Source: Phascolarctobacterium faecium DSM 14760
GTDB lineage: Bacteria; Bacillota; Negativicutes; Acidaminococcales; Acidaminococcaceae
Direction: 5' to 3'
Assembly (NCBI RefSeq): GCF_003269275.1
Contig: NZ_QLTS01000005.1
Span: forward strand, 62,001-126,000
Length of the DNA: 64,000 nucleotides
Position 1 is the first letter of the stretch. Each line of letters opens with the position of its first letter. The notes below the pieces were generated by a model. The model searched no databases and was not told the origin of the DNA. It was given only the letters and a program-made list of their open reading frames with translations. Shown here piece by piece: positions 1 to 9,802 of this stretch. The translations under genes were made by a program, and so were the position numbers.

Positions 1-250
1 TAACACCTTTTAAAACAGCCTCACCGCTGCTTTTGATCTGTTCAACTTCTTCAACAGTAAATTCCCAGACTTTCTTACCGTCCACTTCTCTGGCCAAAGT
101 ACTATTCCTTACTTTAGCATTCGCCCCAGAGCTTTCTTTCTGAACTGGATTGTTGGAAGGAGCCTCACCGCCGAGCATAAGCCAGGCAATAATGACGCCT
201 GTTATAACTATTGCACCCACGATCATCTGGAAGCCTTTATTTCTCAACAT
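1..250 (-). CDS. lptC: LptC-like LPS export protein (5' part only)
   Basis: Only the first 83 codons lie in the window; the gene runs off the left edge. The product starts with a hydrophobic membrane anchor (about residues 8-26), then a polar periplasmic stretch containing VDGKKVWEF and FTVEEVE, which fits the start of the LptC (YrbK/DUF1239) fold. In other diderms LptC links the inner-membrane LptBFG extractor to the periplasmic LPS bridge protein LptA. The ATG overlaps the end of the upstream acyltransferase gene by 14 nt, so it is translated from the same message. The placement after Kdo/lipid A genes supports the call; lptA and lptB probably follow outside the window, which is inference. 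Confidence 0.75.
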   Translation of the reverse strand, partial: MLRNKGFQMIVGAIVITGVIIAWLMLGGEAPSNNPVQKESSGANAKVRNSTLAREVDGKKVWEFTVEEVEQIKSSGEAVLKGV

Positions 251-1139
251 GCTCCTGCTCCTTTCCTGTAGGTGTGTATGGCGTATTCCAGCGATGCTGG
301 AACCATAACCAGTTATCAGGATATTCCCTGATAACTTCTTCGACAATTCTGGTCATTTTTAATGTAACGCGATAGTCATCCAACTGCCTATCGCCGGTAT
401 CTTCATAGTAAATAGGATCTTTGACGATTGCCTGATGCCCATAATAACCTTCTTTACGTACAATAAAAATAGGTATAATAGGAGCTTTAAATTTCCTGGA
501 AAAATATGCCGGTCCAGAGGGTGTAGCTGCCATTTTTCCAAAAAACGGTACAAAAATACCGTCATATCCGCCATCCTGATCTGCAATCAAGCCCAGCATG
601 CGGCCTTTTTTCATTGCTCTGGCACAACCAAGAATTTCACTTGTACCACGAGAAAATATTTCCTGACCTACGCTTTTGCGCAGTTCGTTCATAAAATCAC
701 TGTAGACTCTATTAGGCTGTGGTTTTTCAACTGCACTTATAGGAAATCCATACAAAGATAAAGCAGCACCCAGCCATTCCCAATTATCCATATGGCAAGC
801 CAGCATAACTACACCATGACCTTCATTCAACGCTTCCCATAACACATCCGGACGATCAAAAGTAACCAAACCACGAATATTATCTTTATTGAGTGCTGGC
901 ATATACATTATTTCCATAAAAGTTATGCCTAATTTCACAAACAATGACTTTATCGTGCATTTAGCTTCTTCATCAGAATAACCAAGTCTTTCCTTGATAG
1001 TTTCCTCTGCACGGATCCTCTGTTTTTTTGCAATTGTATGATAAAGGTGCCCTATGCCGATACCAATGTTCACCACCAGCTTATAAGGCAGCCATGATAC
1101 CAAGGTACTGATTGTTTTCAGTAAATAGTAAAGCCACAT
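237..1139 (-). CDS. lpxL: Late lipid A acyltransferase, LpxL/HtrB family (copy 1)
   Basis: This 300-residue protein has the size and pattern of the LpxL/LpxM/HtrB family, which transfers an acyl chain to Kdo-lipid A at the cytoplasmic face of the inner membrane. The N-terminus is a hydrophobic anchor (about 1-30). The catalytic H-X4-E motif is seen as HMDNWE (H116, E121), followed by a conserved DQDGG segment near 190. The start ATG overlaps the kdsC stop by one base (TAATG). A second family member lies at 12907-13797, so the organism may attach two secondary acyl chains, but which copy does which step cannot be told from sequence. Confidence 0.9.
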   Translation of the reverse strand: MWLYYLLKTISTLVSWLPYKLVVNIGIGIGHLYHTIAKKQRIRAEETIKERLGYSDEEAKCTIKSLFVKLGITFMEIMYMPALNKDNIRGLVTFDRPDVLWEALNEGHGVVMLACHMDNWEWLGAALSLYGFPISAVEKPQPNRVYSDFMNELRKSVGQEIFSRGTSEILGCARAMKKGRMLGLIADQDGGYDGIFVPFFGKMAATPSGPAYFSRKFKAPIIPIFIVRKEGYYGHQAIVKDPIYYEDTGDRQLDDYRVTLKMTRIVEEVIREYPDNWLWFQHRWNTPYTPTGKEQEHVEK

Positions 1140-1684
1140 TATTGAGCGTCTCCCTGTCCCTCTTGTAAATAACTGTTTACAATTTTATCCCAGTCACCAC
1201 GAGCATTTAAAATAAATTCTGTAATTTGACGCACTGCTCCGCAGCCGCCTTTTTTTTCTGCTACAAAATGACATACCTGTTTTACTTCTTCTACAGCATC
1301 TGCCGGAGCACAGGCCAAACCAACCTGTGTAAGCACTGGCAGATCATTTAGGTCATCGCCGACATAAGCCGTTTCATTTAAAGACAAATTATATTTTTGC
1401 AGCAGCTCCGCTAAAGCACTTCTTTTCTCTTTAACATTTTCACAAACTTCGATGATTCCTAATTCTCTGGCCCTTCTGCGAATAATTGGACTGCAGCGAC
1501 CGGTAATAATCGCAACCTGCAGTCCGCATCTTATAGCGCAGCTGATTCCCATACCATCTTTAGCATTAAAGCTCTTGAAAAGTTCCTGCTCAGCATCAAG
1601 ATAAATCGACCCGTCTGTCATAACACCATCGACATCCAACACCAGCAATTTAATTATCTGAGCTGCTTTTTCTATGTTTTTCAT
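1139..1684 (-). CDS. kdsC: 3-deoxy-D-manno-octulosonate-8-phosphate phosphatase KdsC
   Basis: A 181-residue HAD-superfamily phosphatase that converts Kdo-8-phosphate to free Kdo. The nucleophile motif is LDVDGVMTDG with D17 and D19, and the later HAD acid motif is seen in YVGDDLNDLPVL. The length is typical of the C0-cap KdsC type with no extra cap domain. It sits inside a contiguous Kdo operon (kdsB, kdsA, kdsD, kdsC), with one-base stop/start overlaps on both sides, which argues for translational coupling. The assignment from sequence and context is firm. Confidence 0.94.
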   Translation of the reverse strand: MKNIEKAAQIIKLLVLDVDGVMTDGSIYLDAEQELFKSFNAKDGMGISCAIRCGLQVAIITGRCSPIIRRRARELGIIEVCENVKEKRSALAELLQKYNLSLNETAYVGDDLNDLPVLTQVGLACAPADAVEEVKQVCHFVAEKKGGCGAVRQITEFILNARGDWDKIVNSYLQEGQGDAQ

Positions 1685-2658
1685 TATACCACACCCTGAC
1701 GTACCAAGTCAGTCATATGCAATAATCCAATAACACGACGCTCCTCGTCAATAACAGGCAGCACTGTAATAGGCTTAGGACTGTTGCTTTCCATCAGATG
1801 CAGTGCCTGAGCCGCCAGTTTATCTTTAGTAATAGTTTTAGGGGCCCTGGTCATCAGTTCAGTAACAGGACGCTGCAGAAAATCAATCCCCTTACTCAGC
1901 CCACGGCGAATATCTCCATCAGTCAGAACGCCAATCATAATTTCATTATCGTCAATTACAGAAACAGCGCCAAGCCCTTTATCAGTAATTACGAATAAAG
2001 CATCCTGAACAGTTGTTGCACCATTAACAACAGGATTATCAGCACCACTATGCATGATGTCCTCAACAGTTAAGAGCAGCTTGCGTCCCAACGAACCACC
2101 AGGATGGAAAACAGCAAACTGGCTGGCAGTAAATTTACGTTTGGACAACAAAGCCAAAGCAAGCGCATCACCATAAGCTAATGCGGCAGTAGTACTGGAT
2201 GTAGGAGCCAGCCCTAATGGACATGCTTCCTGCGAAACACCAACATCTAAAGTAATATCAGAATTTTTTGCTAAAGAAGACTCAGCATTCCCAACCATAG
2301 CAATCAATTTTGCCCCTATACGCCTTAAAGATGGCAGTATATGCAGTACCTCTCCCGTTTCGCCGCTATTAGACAGAGCGATCACGACATCGCTTTCGGT
2401 TACCATACCCAAATCACCGTGAATACCTTCGGCAGGATGGAGATAAAACGATGGTGTACCTGTACTGGCAAACGTAGCCGCCATTTTTCGTCCAATGATA
2501 CCTGATTTACCCATACCAGTGATGACAACTCGTCCTGGACAGTCTAAAATCATAGCCACTGCTGCAGAAAAATGCTCGTCAACTCGAGGTACGAGCTCTA
2601 AAATAGCGTCAGCCTCCATTTGCAAAGTATTGCGCGCCTGCTCTAACATTTGTTCCAT
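1684..2658 (-). CDS. kdsD: D-arabinose-5-phosphate isomerase KdsD (KpsF/GutQ family)
   Basis: A 324-residue protein that makes arabinose-5-phosphate from ribulose-5-phosphate, the first dedicated step of Kdo synthesis. The N-terminal half is a SIS sugar-isomerase domain (ITGMGKSG, TSTTAALAYGDALA, HPGGSLGR), and the C-terminal third is a pair of CBS domains (from about residue 205). The open frame extends upstream to a GTG at 2676, but only the internal ATG at 2658 has a Shine-Dalgarno sequence (GAGGGAG, 7 nt away), so that start is preferred. Its stop overlaps the start of kdsC. Confidence 0.93.
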   Translation of the reverse strand: MEQMLEQARNTLQMEADAILELVPRVDEHFSAAVAMILDCPGRVVITGMGKSGIIGRKMAATFASTGTPSFYLHPAEGIHGDLGMVTESDVVIALSNSGETGEVLHILPSLRRIGAKLIAMVGNAESSLAKNSDITLDVGVSQEACPLGLAPTSSTTAALAYGDALALALLSKRKFTASQFAVFHPGGSLGRKLLLTVEDIMHSGADNPVVNGATTVQDALFVITDKGLGAVSVIDDNEIMIGVLTDGDIRRGLSKGIDFLQRPVTELMTRAPKTITKDKLAAQALHLMESNSPKPITVLPVIDEERRVIGLLHMTDLVRQGVV

Positions 2659-2685
2659 GCTCCAACTCCCTCTCACTTACCAGAT

Positions 2686-3504
2686 CTAACCGCGTACTAT
2701 TTTATCAATAGCCAAAACATCTGTTAAAAGTTTCTCTAACTTGTCCAAACGAACCATATTGGGTCCATCAGACAACGCTTCTTCCGGATTATCATGTACT
2801 TCAAGAAAAAGAGCGTCAATGCCTACAGCCGCAGCAGCTCTGGCCATATGAGGCACATACTGGCTTTGACCTCCGGAAGTCGTTCCCTGACCTCCTGGAA
2901 TCTGAACGCTATGAGTAGCATCCATCACTACCGGATACCCCAGCTCACGCATAATTGCCAAGCTGCGCATGTCAGTAACCAAAGCATTGTAACCAAAGCT
3001 GGCACCGCGTTCAGTCAGCATAATATTATGATTGCCTGCCTCCTCAGCTTTTTTCAGTACATTTTTCATGTCCCAGGGTGCGAGGAACTGGCCTTTTTTA
3101 ATATTAACTACACGTCCTGTTTTTGCTGCTTCGTAAACCAAATCCGTTTGACGGCAAAGAAACGCCGGTATTTGCAGAATATCTAAAACTTCAGCAGCTT
3201 TTTCCACCTGAATAGTTTCATGAATATCACTGACAACAGGCACACCTAAATCTTTTTTAATCTGTGCTAAAATCTTCAACCCTTCTTCTAATCCCGGTCC
3301 ACGGAAAGAGCTGTAAGAAGAACGATTGGCTTTGTCATAGGATGCCTTGAAAACATAAGGCACACCTAATTTATCAGCAATTTTTTTAACTTCCTTACCG
3401 ATCATCAAACTGTGCTCATAACCCTCTAAAACGCAGGGGCCTGCCATCAATAGCAGCGGATGCCCCTGTCCAACTTCATAATCACCAACTTTTACAATGT
3501 TCAT
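2686..3504 (-). CDS. kdsA: 3-deoxy-8-phosphooctulonate synthase KdsA
   Basis: A 272-residue class I DAHP/KDO8P synthase that condenses phosphoenolpyruvate with arabinose-5-phosphate to give Kdo-8-phosphate in the cytosol. Recognisable family blocks are MAGPCVLE near the N-terminus, [12 protein letters not shown] (about 53-64), SDIHE, LTERG and MDATHSVQ. The ATG at 3504 has an AGGAGGT Shine-Dalgarno sequence. The gene lies between kdsB (28 nt upstream) and kdsD (27 nt downstream) in the same operon. Confidence 0.95.
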   Translation of the reverse strand: MNIVKVGDYEVGQGHPLLLMAGPCVLEGYEHSLMIGKEVKKIADKLGVPYVFKASYDKANRSSYSSFRGPGLEEGLKILAQIKKDLGVPVVSDIHETIQVEKAAEVLDILQIPAFLCRQTDLVYEAAKTGRVVNIKKGQFLAPWDMKNVLKKAEEAGNHNIMLTERGASFGYNALVTDMRSLAIMRELGYPVVMDATHSVQIPGGQGTTSGGQSQYVPHMARAAAAVGIDALFLEVHDNPEEALSDGPNMVRLDKLEKLLTDVLAIDKIVRG

Positions 3505-3532
3505 GTCCGACCTCCTTCTGGAATAAAACCGC

Positions 3533-4258
3533 TTATTTACTTAACAGCTCATTTACCGCTGCCAAATCTTCCGGAGTATCTACTCCAATACCTTGAAAAT
3601 CACTTTCCAGTACTTTTATCTTATATCCGTTTTCCAAAACTCTCAACTGCTCCAAACTTTCTGTTTTTTCCAATTCAGTAGGTGCCAAAGCAGCGTATTG
3701 CAAAAGGAAATCACGTCTATAAGCATAAATACCAACATGCTTATAGACCTTATAGTGTTCAGTTTTATTACGGGGATATGGCATTAGGCTGCGCGAAAAA
3801 TAAAGGGCATAACCATTATTGTCGGTAACAACTTTAACTGCCGCCGGATTATTATAATCTTCTTCCCGCATCAATACTTTCATCGTAGCCATTTTTAAAT
3901 CAGATTCAGCTTCGAAAGCTTTTGCCAGCCGGTCAATAATCTCCGGCGGTATCATGGGTTCATCGCCCTGTACATTGACAATAACATCTACATCGGGAAA
4001 ATTAAGAGCGACCTCTGCTAACCTGTCAGTACCACTGGGATGATCCGGAGATGTCATGATCGCTCTACCACCAAAACCATGAACCGTTTCAAAAACTTTC
4101 TCATTATCCGTGGCCACAATAACATCATCAGGCAGTTTGGCCTCACAGGCTTTCATATAGACATGTTGTATCATAGGCTTTCCTGCAATAAGTGCCAAAG
4201 GCTTGCCCGGAAGTCGTGTAGAAGCGTAACGTGCAGGTATCACACACAAAACTTTCAT
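3533..4258 (-). CDS. kdsB: 3-deoxy-manno-octulosonate cytidylyltransferase KdsB
   Basis: A 241-residue CMP-Kdo synthetase that activates Kdo with CTP before transfer to lipid A. The nucleotide-binding start [15 protein letters not shown] (residues 7-21) is the family signature, followed by the VQGDEP block and the [10 protein letters not shown] segment near the C-terminus. Length is typical. The ATG overlaps the stop of the upstream waaA-lpxK fusion by one base, and an AAGGAG sequence lies 11 nt upstream of it. With kdsA, kdsC and kdsD it gives the complete Kdo activation route in one operon. Confidence 0.95.
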   Translation of the reverse strand: MKVLCVIPARYASTRLPGKPLALIAGKPMIQHVYMKACEAKLPDDVIVATDNEKVFETVHGFGGRAIMTSPDHPSGTDRLAEVALNFPDVDVIVNVQGDEPMIPPEIIDRLAKAFEAESDLKMATMKVLMREEDYNNPAAVKVVTDNNGYALYFSRSLMPYPRNKTEHYKVYKHVGIYAYRRDFLLQYAALAPTELEKTESLEQLRVLENGYKIKVLESDFQGIGVDTPEDLAAVNELLSK

Positions 4259-6786
4259 TACTCGTTCGTCTCCTTCTGAATGGCGTTCAGAATTGTTTTC
4301 TCAAATACTTCACGTCCTTCAGTAATTTTTATATCCATATTTAAAATATACAACGGCATTTCTCTATTAAAATAAATGAATTCCGTTGGTATTTTAACAG
4401 CGTCCTTACCAGTTGTTACCATAGCTACAACTTCTTTGCTGATGGCTCTTTCACTGATATACTGCATTTCCAGCATTCCGTAATCATGATGGTCAGGATA
4501 TCGTATAGCTTCAATTATATCAATGCCGATGCAGGCCAGAGTCTGCTCAAACGATGAAGGATTGCCGATCGCAGAAAAGACCATAACTTTTTTACCCTGC
4601 AGCTCAGAAAGATCTTTCGCATTTTCATGTATGCCTTTATACCAGTCAGCAATTTCCACAAAATTTTTTGGAAGATGGATACTCTCAATAATAGGAGCAT
4701 CTCCGTTGTACTTATCCAAAGTATCGCGTAATTCCTGACGGCTGAACTGAGAACTTTGATCTGTTTTAGTCAGCAGGAACAAGCCCGCCCTGTCCAAATG
4801 ACTCAACGGTTCGCGCAAGGTCCCGCGCGGCAGAAGACAGCCATTGCCGAACATATTAAATGTATCAACTAAAACTACGTCCAGATCACGATATAAGTGC
4901 CAATGCTGATAACCATCGTCCATGATGATAACCTCAGCATTCATTTTATCCACAGCAAACTGACCTGTTAAGGCTCTGTTTTTACCAATAATTACCGGCA
5001 CACCCGGTAAGGTTTTCGCCATTAAATAAGCTTCATCACCGGCCTCATAGGCAGTCATAAAAATCTTCTTACCATCACTGACAACGCCCATCTCCTGATC
5101 CCAGTGCGAACGATAACCACGATTCAGGATCACGACACGATAACCCATATTTTTAATAATAACAGCAACTTTTTGCGCGGTAGGAGTTTTTCCTGTACCA
5201 CCAACAGTAATATTCCCTATAGAAATGACACAGCAATCTAATTTTTTCTGTTTCAATAATCCGGATTTATAAAAGTCTAATTTACAGCAAACACCAAATT
5301 CATATACATAGGAAAACATCCTTAAAATCCCCAATAAAATCCAACCAAAAAATGGGGTGTTAGGACCATGTGCCAGCTGGTATAAATATTGAATCACCGC
5401 ATCTCCATGGCGCAGACGCCCGCCGCCTTCATCATGCAGATTTCTGATATTTGTAGGATAGGATGCTTCAACCTTACTGTCAACAGTCGTTAATGTCAGC
5501 AGATCCTGCAGATATTCAATACTGCGTACAGCAGCACCGCGATTTTCTTTAATAACCTGCAATGATGCTGCTCCCATTTGCAAACGTCGTTCATCGTTTC
5601 CAACAATATCTAAAACTTCTTTAGTAAGCTCTGCACTGTTATTAATCATCTTGCAGGCACCGACCTTACTCAATAAAGCATATGAATCTTTAAAATTCTG
5701 CATATTTGGCCCAACTAAAATCGGTTTGGCATGCGCCGCCGGTTCCAGCACGTTATGTCCGCCATGTTTTATCAAAGAACCACCAACAAACACCACATCA
5801 CCAACAGAATAAATACGACCTAATTCACCAATAGTATCTATCAGTAAAACAGGATATTTAGACCGAGCACCTTTGATTTCCAGGAGTTTTGATCTAAATC
5901 CGCTTTCCCAATGATACTGTTTCGCCAGTTTACTGATTTCATCAGCACGTCCCGGTTTGCGAGGTGCGATAACCAAACGGGCCTCAGGATAGCTTTTAAT
6001 AATTTCATTAAACACATCAAATAAAACTTTTTCTTCAGTAGGATGTGTAGACCCTGCCACAATTACAGGATAAGCATTTTCAATTCCTAATTCTTTTTTA
6101 TAGTTTTCCAGGTCCTCTGGTGTCACTTCCGCATAAGTCTGATCAAACTTTGTATTACCTGTAACATAAATCTTTTTGGGATCTGCGCCTAAATGACTGA
6201 TATAATCAGCGTCAATACTTGACTGCATGCAGAATCTGCTGACTGTATTCAGCATATCATCCCAAATGCCATATAAATAACGATACGTTTTTACTGATTT
6301 CTCTGAAATACGGCCATTAACCATCATTACAGGAATATTTCTTTCACGAATAGCCCGCAAAAAATTAGGCCACAACTCAGTTTCTACCGGCATGAATATC
6401 CTCGGCTGAATACGTTTAACAAAAGATTCAGAAACAAACGGCATATCCAAAGGAAAATAGATAATAGCATCAGCTTCCTGAATTATCTGTTTAGCCATAT
6501 TATAACCGCCTACAGTTACAGCAGAGACCAGTATTGGAGAATCAGGATATGCTTTGCGTATTTCTTTAACTAATGGACTTGTCGCAACAATTTCACCGAC
6601 AGAAGCGCCATGAATCCAAATACAGTCCTTCTGAGCCACAGAAGCAATTTCTTCATCACGCAGCCCGCCCAGACTTTGCCGCATTCTGGTAGTAAAACCT
6701 GCTTCACAGATACAACGATAAAGAAAGTAAGGCAGTACGAACAAACAGCACACGCACAAAACCAAAAAATTATAAATAATATACAT
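4258..6786 (-). CDS. waaA-lpxK: Fused Kdo transferase (WaaA/KdtA) and tetraacyldisaccharide 4'-kinase (LpxK)
   Basis: One 842-residue open frame contains two complete lipid A enzymes. Residues 1-430 are WaaA: an N-terminal membrane segment (3-22), the GASVGE catalytic region (E65), METEL-like VETELWPN (135-141), VTGNTKFD, and the NVLEPAAHAKP block at 345-355. Residues about 465-842 are LpxK: a membrane-associated segment (480-500), then ISIGNITVGGTGKTPTA with the P-loop at 528-534, NRGYRS, MDDGYQ and RDLDVVLVD. The linker (about 431-464) contains DEGGGR. LpxK phosphorylates the disaccharide just before WaaA adds Kdo, so the fusion joins consecutive steps in reverse pathway order. The ATG has a GAGGTT Shine-Dalgarno sequence; kdsB overlaps the stop. 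Confidence 0.93.
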   Translation of the reverse strand: MYIIYNFLVLCVCCLFVLPYFLYRCICEAGFTTRMRQSLGGLRDEEIASVAQKDCIWIHGASVGEIVATSPLVKEIRKAYPDSPILVSAVTVGGYNMAKQIIQEADAIIYFPLDMPFVSESFVKRIQPRIFMPVETELWPNFLRAIRERNIPVMMVNGRISEKSVKTYRYLYGIWDDMLNTVSRFCMQSSIDADYISHLGADPKKIYVTGNTKFDQTYAEVTPEDLENYKKELGIENAYPVIVAGSTHPTEEKVLFDVFNEIIKSYPEARLVIAPRKPGRADEISKLAKQYHWESGFRSKLLEIKGARSKYPVLLIDTIGELGRIYSVGDVVFVGGSLIKHGGHNVLEPAAHAKPILVGPNMQNFKDSYALLSKVGACKMINNSAELTKEVLDIVGNDERRLQMGAASLQVIKENRGAAVRSIEYLQDLLTLTTVDSKVEASYPTNIRNLHDEGGGRLRHGDAVIQYLYQLAHGPNTPFFGWILLGILRMFSYVYEFGVCCKLDFYKSGLLKQKKLDCCVISIGNITVGGTGKTPTAQKVAVIIKNMGYRVVILNRGYRSHWDQEMGVVSDGKKIFMTAYEAGDEAYLMAKTLPGVPVIIGKNRALTGQFAVDKMNAEVIIMDDGYQHWHLYRDLDVVLVDTFNMFGNGCLLPRGTLREPLSHLDRAGLFLLTKTDQSSQFSRQELRDTLDKYNGDAPIIESIHLPKNFVEIADWYKGIHENAKDLSELQGKKVMVFSAIGNPSSFEQTLACIGIDIIEAIRYPDHHDYGMLEMQYISERAISKEVVAMVTTGKDAVKIPTEFIYFNREMPLYILNMDIKITEGREVFEKTILNAIQKETNE

Positions 6787-6795
6787 TCTTTAACC

Positions 6796-8529
6796 TCACT
6801 TCGCTTCTTTGTTGCGATACTGAATTTTATATAAATGTGCGTACAGCCCATCTAAGGCCAAAAGCTCATCGTGTGTTCCTGATTCGACTAAATTACCTTT
6901 TTCCAGCACTAAAATTTTATCTGCGTTTTTAACTGTTGATAACCTATGTGCTATAACAAAAGAAGTCCTGCCTACCATCAATCTGTCCAGTGCTTCCTGC
7001 ACCACTCTTTCACTTTCTGTATCAAGAGCCGAAGTCGCTTCGTCTAAAATCAGAATCCGTGGATTTTTCAATATTGCCCGGGCAATAGCTATACGCTGCC
7101 GCTGCCCGCCGGAAAGATTAACCCCTCGGTCACCAAGCTTAGTTTCATAACCATCAGTAAGCTGCATGATAAAATCATGTGCGTTGGCCGCTTTAGCAGC
7201 GGCTTCAATCTCTTCTTTAGTCGCATCCAGACGTCCATAAAGAATATTATTATAAACAGAACCATTAAAGAGCATTGTTTCCTGCGGAACAATACCCACC
7301 TGTTCACGCAGAGAATCTAACGTAACCTCTCTGACACTGTGACCATCAATTTTGATATCACCCTTGTTTACATCATAAAAACGCGGCAGTAAATTAGCAA
7401 TTGTGGATTTTCCTGCACCGGACGGACCAACGATTGCTATTACCTCACCCGGTTTTACACTGAAAGAAAGATCCGTAATTACATTGCCTTTATCATCATA
7501 GGCAAAAGAAACATTTTGAAATTCCACTTTACCACTGACTTCCGGCAATTGCTTAGCATCCCTGCTTTCTGCTATTTCTTCCGGCATGTCGATAATCATA
7601 AATACACGCTGTGCTGCAGCCAGCGCCTTCTGGATATTACCAATAACTCTGGTTAAACGTTTAATCGGATTAGAAATATTTACGGCATAGGTCAAAAAAG
7701 CGACCAGAGAGCCAGCAGTAATCGTGCCATTAATAACATTATTACCGCCGTACCAGATAATCATCGTCACGCCAATTGCTGCAACAAGTTCTACAACAGG
7801 AGTCAAGGTTGCCATCAATTGCGCATTTTTCATATTAGCACGGAAATTTGCTCTATTTTCTACGTCAAAACGATCAACCTCGTAATCTTCCCTGACAAAT
7901 GATTTGATAACTCTGGCAGAAGCCACAGACTCCTGCAGAACCGAAGTAATATCCGCAGTACATTCCTGGATTCTGCCGCCGGTTTTGCGAATTTTTTTCC
8001 CAAAAAATTCCATAAACCATAAGACCACCGGGAAAGTGCAGACTGTAAAAAGCGTAAGACGCCAATCCAGATAGATCATCGCTACTACAGAACCAATCAA
8101 AATAAAACCTTCTGTAATCATCTCAATGGTATTCTCAACCATAGCTGATTGCAGCGCATTGACATCATTAGTAACATAACTCATGATCGTACCCGTTTTG
8201 TTCTTGTCATAAAAAGATACGCTGAGACGCTGTAATTTTTTAAAAACAGCTGCCCGAATATCAATAATTACGCTCTGCCCAACGTAGCTCATCAAATAAT
8301 TCTGACCATACCAGAACAAACCGCGTACGACGAAAATAGCTATAATGCTGGCAGCAATCCAATTCAGCATTGTGCCATTCTTATCAGCCAAAACTTCATC
8401 AATCATATCTTTGATAATCCAGGGAATATATAAATTCCCCGCTGCTGCCATAATAGTACAAAACATAGCAAAAATCAGTCTGTGCATATATGGTTTTATA
8501 TAACTCAAAATTCGTAAATATAATGTCAT
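6796..8529 (-). CDS. msbA: Lipid A/LPS flippase, ABC exporter MsbA
   Basis: A 577-residue half-transporter with one transmembrane domain (six spans, about residues 15-310) and one ATPase domain. The ATPase shows Walker A GPSGAGKST (368-376), signature LSGGQ (472-476), Walker B ILILDE (492-497) and the switch histidine (H528). Length and fusion order match MsbA, which flips core-lipid A from the inner to the outer leaflet of the inner membrane. Position directly between lpxB and waaA-lpxK supports the LPS role over a general drug exporter. Its ATG overlaps the lpxB stop by 4 nt (ATGA). Confidence 0.9.
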   Translation of the reverse strand: MTLYLRILSYIKPYMHRLIFAMFCTIMAAAGNLYIPWIIKDMIDEVLADKNGTMLNWIAASIIAIFVVRGLFWYGQNYLMSYVGQSVIIDIRAAVFKKLQRLSVSFYDKNKTGTIMSYVTNDVNALQSAMVENTIEMITEGFILIGSVVAMIYLDWRLTLFTVCTFPVVLWFMEFFGKKIRKTGGRIQECTADITSVLQESVASARVIKSFVREDYEVDRFDVENRANFRANMKNAQLMATLTPVVELVAAIGVTMIIWYGGNNVINGTITAGSLVAFLTYAVNISNPIKRLTRVIGNIQKALAAAQRVFMIIDMPEEIAESRDAKQLPEVSGKVEFQNVSFAYDDKGNVITDLSFSVKPGEVIAIVGPSGAGKSTIANLLPRFYDVNKGDIKIDGHSVREVTLDSLREQVGIVPQETMLFNGSVYNNILYGRLDATKEEIEAAAKAANAHDFIMQLTDGYETKLGDRGVNLSGGQRQRIAIARAILKNPRILILDEATSALDTESERVVQEALDRLMVGRTSFVIAHRLSTVKNADKILVLEKGNLVESGTHDELLALDGLYAHLYKIQYRNKEAK

Positions 8530-9662
8530 TGTTTCTCCTCAGCAATACGCAGAACCAATTCTGCAACTCTATGTACAGCACCGGGCTCTCCCAGACGCTC
8601 ACTGACATAAGCCAGATCTTTTTTCATCTGCGTGTTCCGCTCCGGCTCCAAAAGTGCCAGAGCCTCCTGCTGCAAACGTTCCGGAGTGAATTCTTCCTGC
8701 AGCAATTCAGGTAAAATACGTTTGCCTGCAACAATATTTGGCAAGCCGATGTTAGGTATATTGATAACTCTGCGTGCAATAAAAGCGGTAATAGGCGAGG
8801 TTTTATAAACGATAACTGACCCCAATCCGCACAGCGCCGCCTCTAAAGTCACTGTTCCGCTTGTAGCCAGTGCCAGATCAGCACTGAACATCACATCGTA
8901 GTTGTCACCTTCTATTATTTTGACCGGTACTCCTGCAGCTTTTACCATATCTTCCAGCATTTTCAGAGGAATTGTTTTGGCCCGCGGCATAGTAAAATCT
9001 GTATCGGGACGTTTTTTTAAAATTAATTTTGCGGCCTGTAACATCGTTGGCAGCATTTTTTGTATTTCCATCAACCGGCTTCCCGGAAGTAATAAAATCA
9101 AATCCCTGTCAGCATTCTTTCCTGCTTTTTTCCAGGCAGCTTCTTTGCTAAGATGCGGTTTCACTATATCCACCAAAGGATGTCCAACAAATTCGGTGTC
9201 AGCCCCCGCATTTTTATAAACTTCATATTCAAACGGGAAAATGGCAGCAACTTTATTGACAATCTGAGCAACGCTCTTCGCACGGCTTTTATGCCAGGCC
9301 CAAGCAGAAGGACTGATGTAAGAAACTACAGGAATGCCTTTTGCTTTTGCAAGTTTTGCCAAACGCATATTAAACCCCGGATAATCAACAACCACCAGAC
9401 AGTCCGGTTTTCTTTCTTCCATTACTTTGGCAAAAGCTTTTTTCAATTTAAACAACGCTGGTAATTTGCAAACAATCTCCGCAAACCCCATTACCCCATG
9501 TTCTTTAATATCAAATAACACTTCGCCGCCAGCTTCACGCAGGCAATCACCGCCCATACCGAAAACTTCAGTATCAGGAGCAATATTTTTTAATTCTCTT
9601 GTCACCGCAGCAGCATGAATATCTCCCGAAGCTTCTCCGGCAGAAATCAATATTCTAGCCAT
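8526..9662 (-). CDS. lpxB: Lipid-A-disaccharide synthase LpxB
   Basis: A 378-residue GT-B glycosyltransferase (family GT19) that joins lipid X and UDP-2,3-diacylglucosamine into the lipid A disaccharide. Visible blocks are the N-terminal SAGEASGDIHA, FGMGGDCLREAG, DYPGFNMRLAK, YISPSAWAW and the C-terminal donor-site region LATSGTVTLEAAL. The ATG at 9662 has a GGAAGGGAG ribosome site. It overlaps msbA by 4 nt. Upstream lies a 140-nt gap with the lpxI terminator and a candidate extended -10 promoter, so lpxB may begin a new transcription unit. Confidence 0.95.
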   Translation of the reverse strand: MARILISAGEASGDIHAAAVTRELKNIAPDTEVFGMGGDCLREAGGEVLFDIKEHGVMGFAEIVCKLPALFKLKKAFAKVMEERKPDCLVVVDYPGFNMRLAKLAKAKGIPVVSYISPSAWAWHKSRAKSVAQIVNKVAAIFPFEYEVYKNAGADTEFVGHPLVDIVKPHLSKEAAWKKAGKNADRDLILLLPGSRLMEIQKMLPTMLQAAKLILKKRPDTDFTMPRAKTIPLKMLEDMVKAAGVPVKIIEGDNYDVMFSADLALATSGTVTLEAALCGLGSVIVYKTSPITAFIARRVINIPNIGLPNIVAGKRILPELLQEEFTPERLQQEALALLEPERNTQMKKDLAYVSERLGEPGAVHRVAELVLRIAEEKQ

Positions 9663-9739
9663 AAACGCTCCCTTCCAGCTATCAAAACACTTTAAAAAGT
9701 TTTCTAGTTCTTATTTTATTACACAACAATTCATTTTAT

Positions 9740-9748
9740 ATTATAACA
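9740..9748 (-). promoter_or_regulatory. Candidate extended -10 promoter for lpxB
   Basis: On the minus strand the sequence reads TGTTATAAT, an extended -10 element of the TGnTATAAT type, 78 nt before the lpxB ATG. No good -35 hexamer is present. It follows directly after the lpxI terminator. Confidence 0.4.
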
Positions 9749-9749
9749 C

Positions 9750-9779
9750 AAAAACAGACTGAACGTATCGCTCAGCCTG
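9750..9779 (-). terminator. Rho-independent terminator after lpxI
   Basis: On the minus strand an 8-bp stem (CAGGCTGA pairing with TCAGTCTG, one G-U pair) is followed directly by TTTTTG. It lies 24 nt after the lpxI stop. Confidence 0.7.
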
Positions 9780-9802
9780 CATAATTAGCAATTATTTTTC
9801 AT

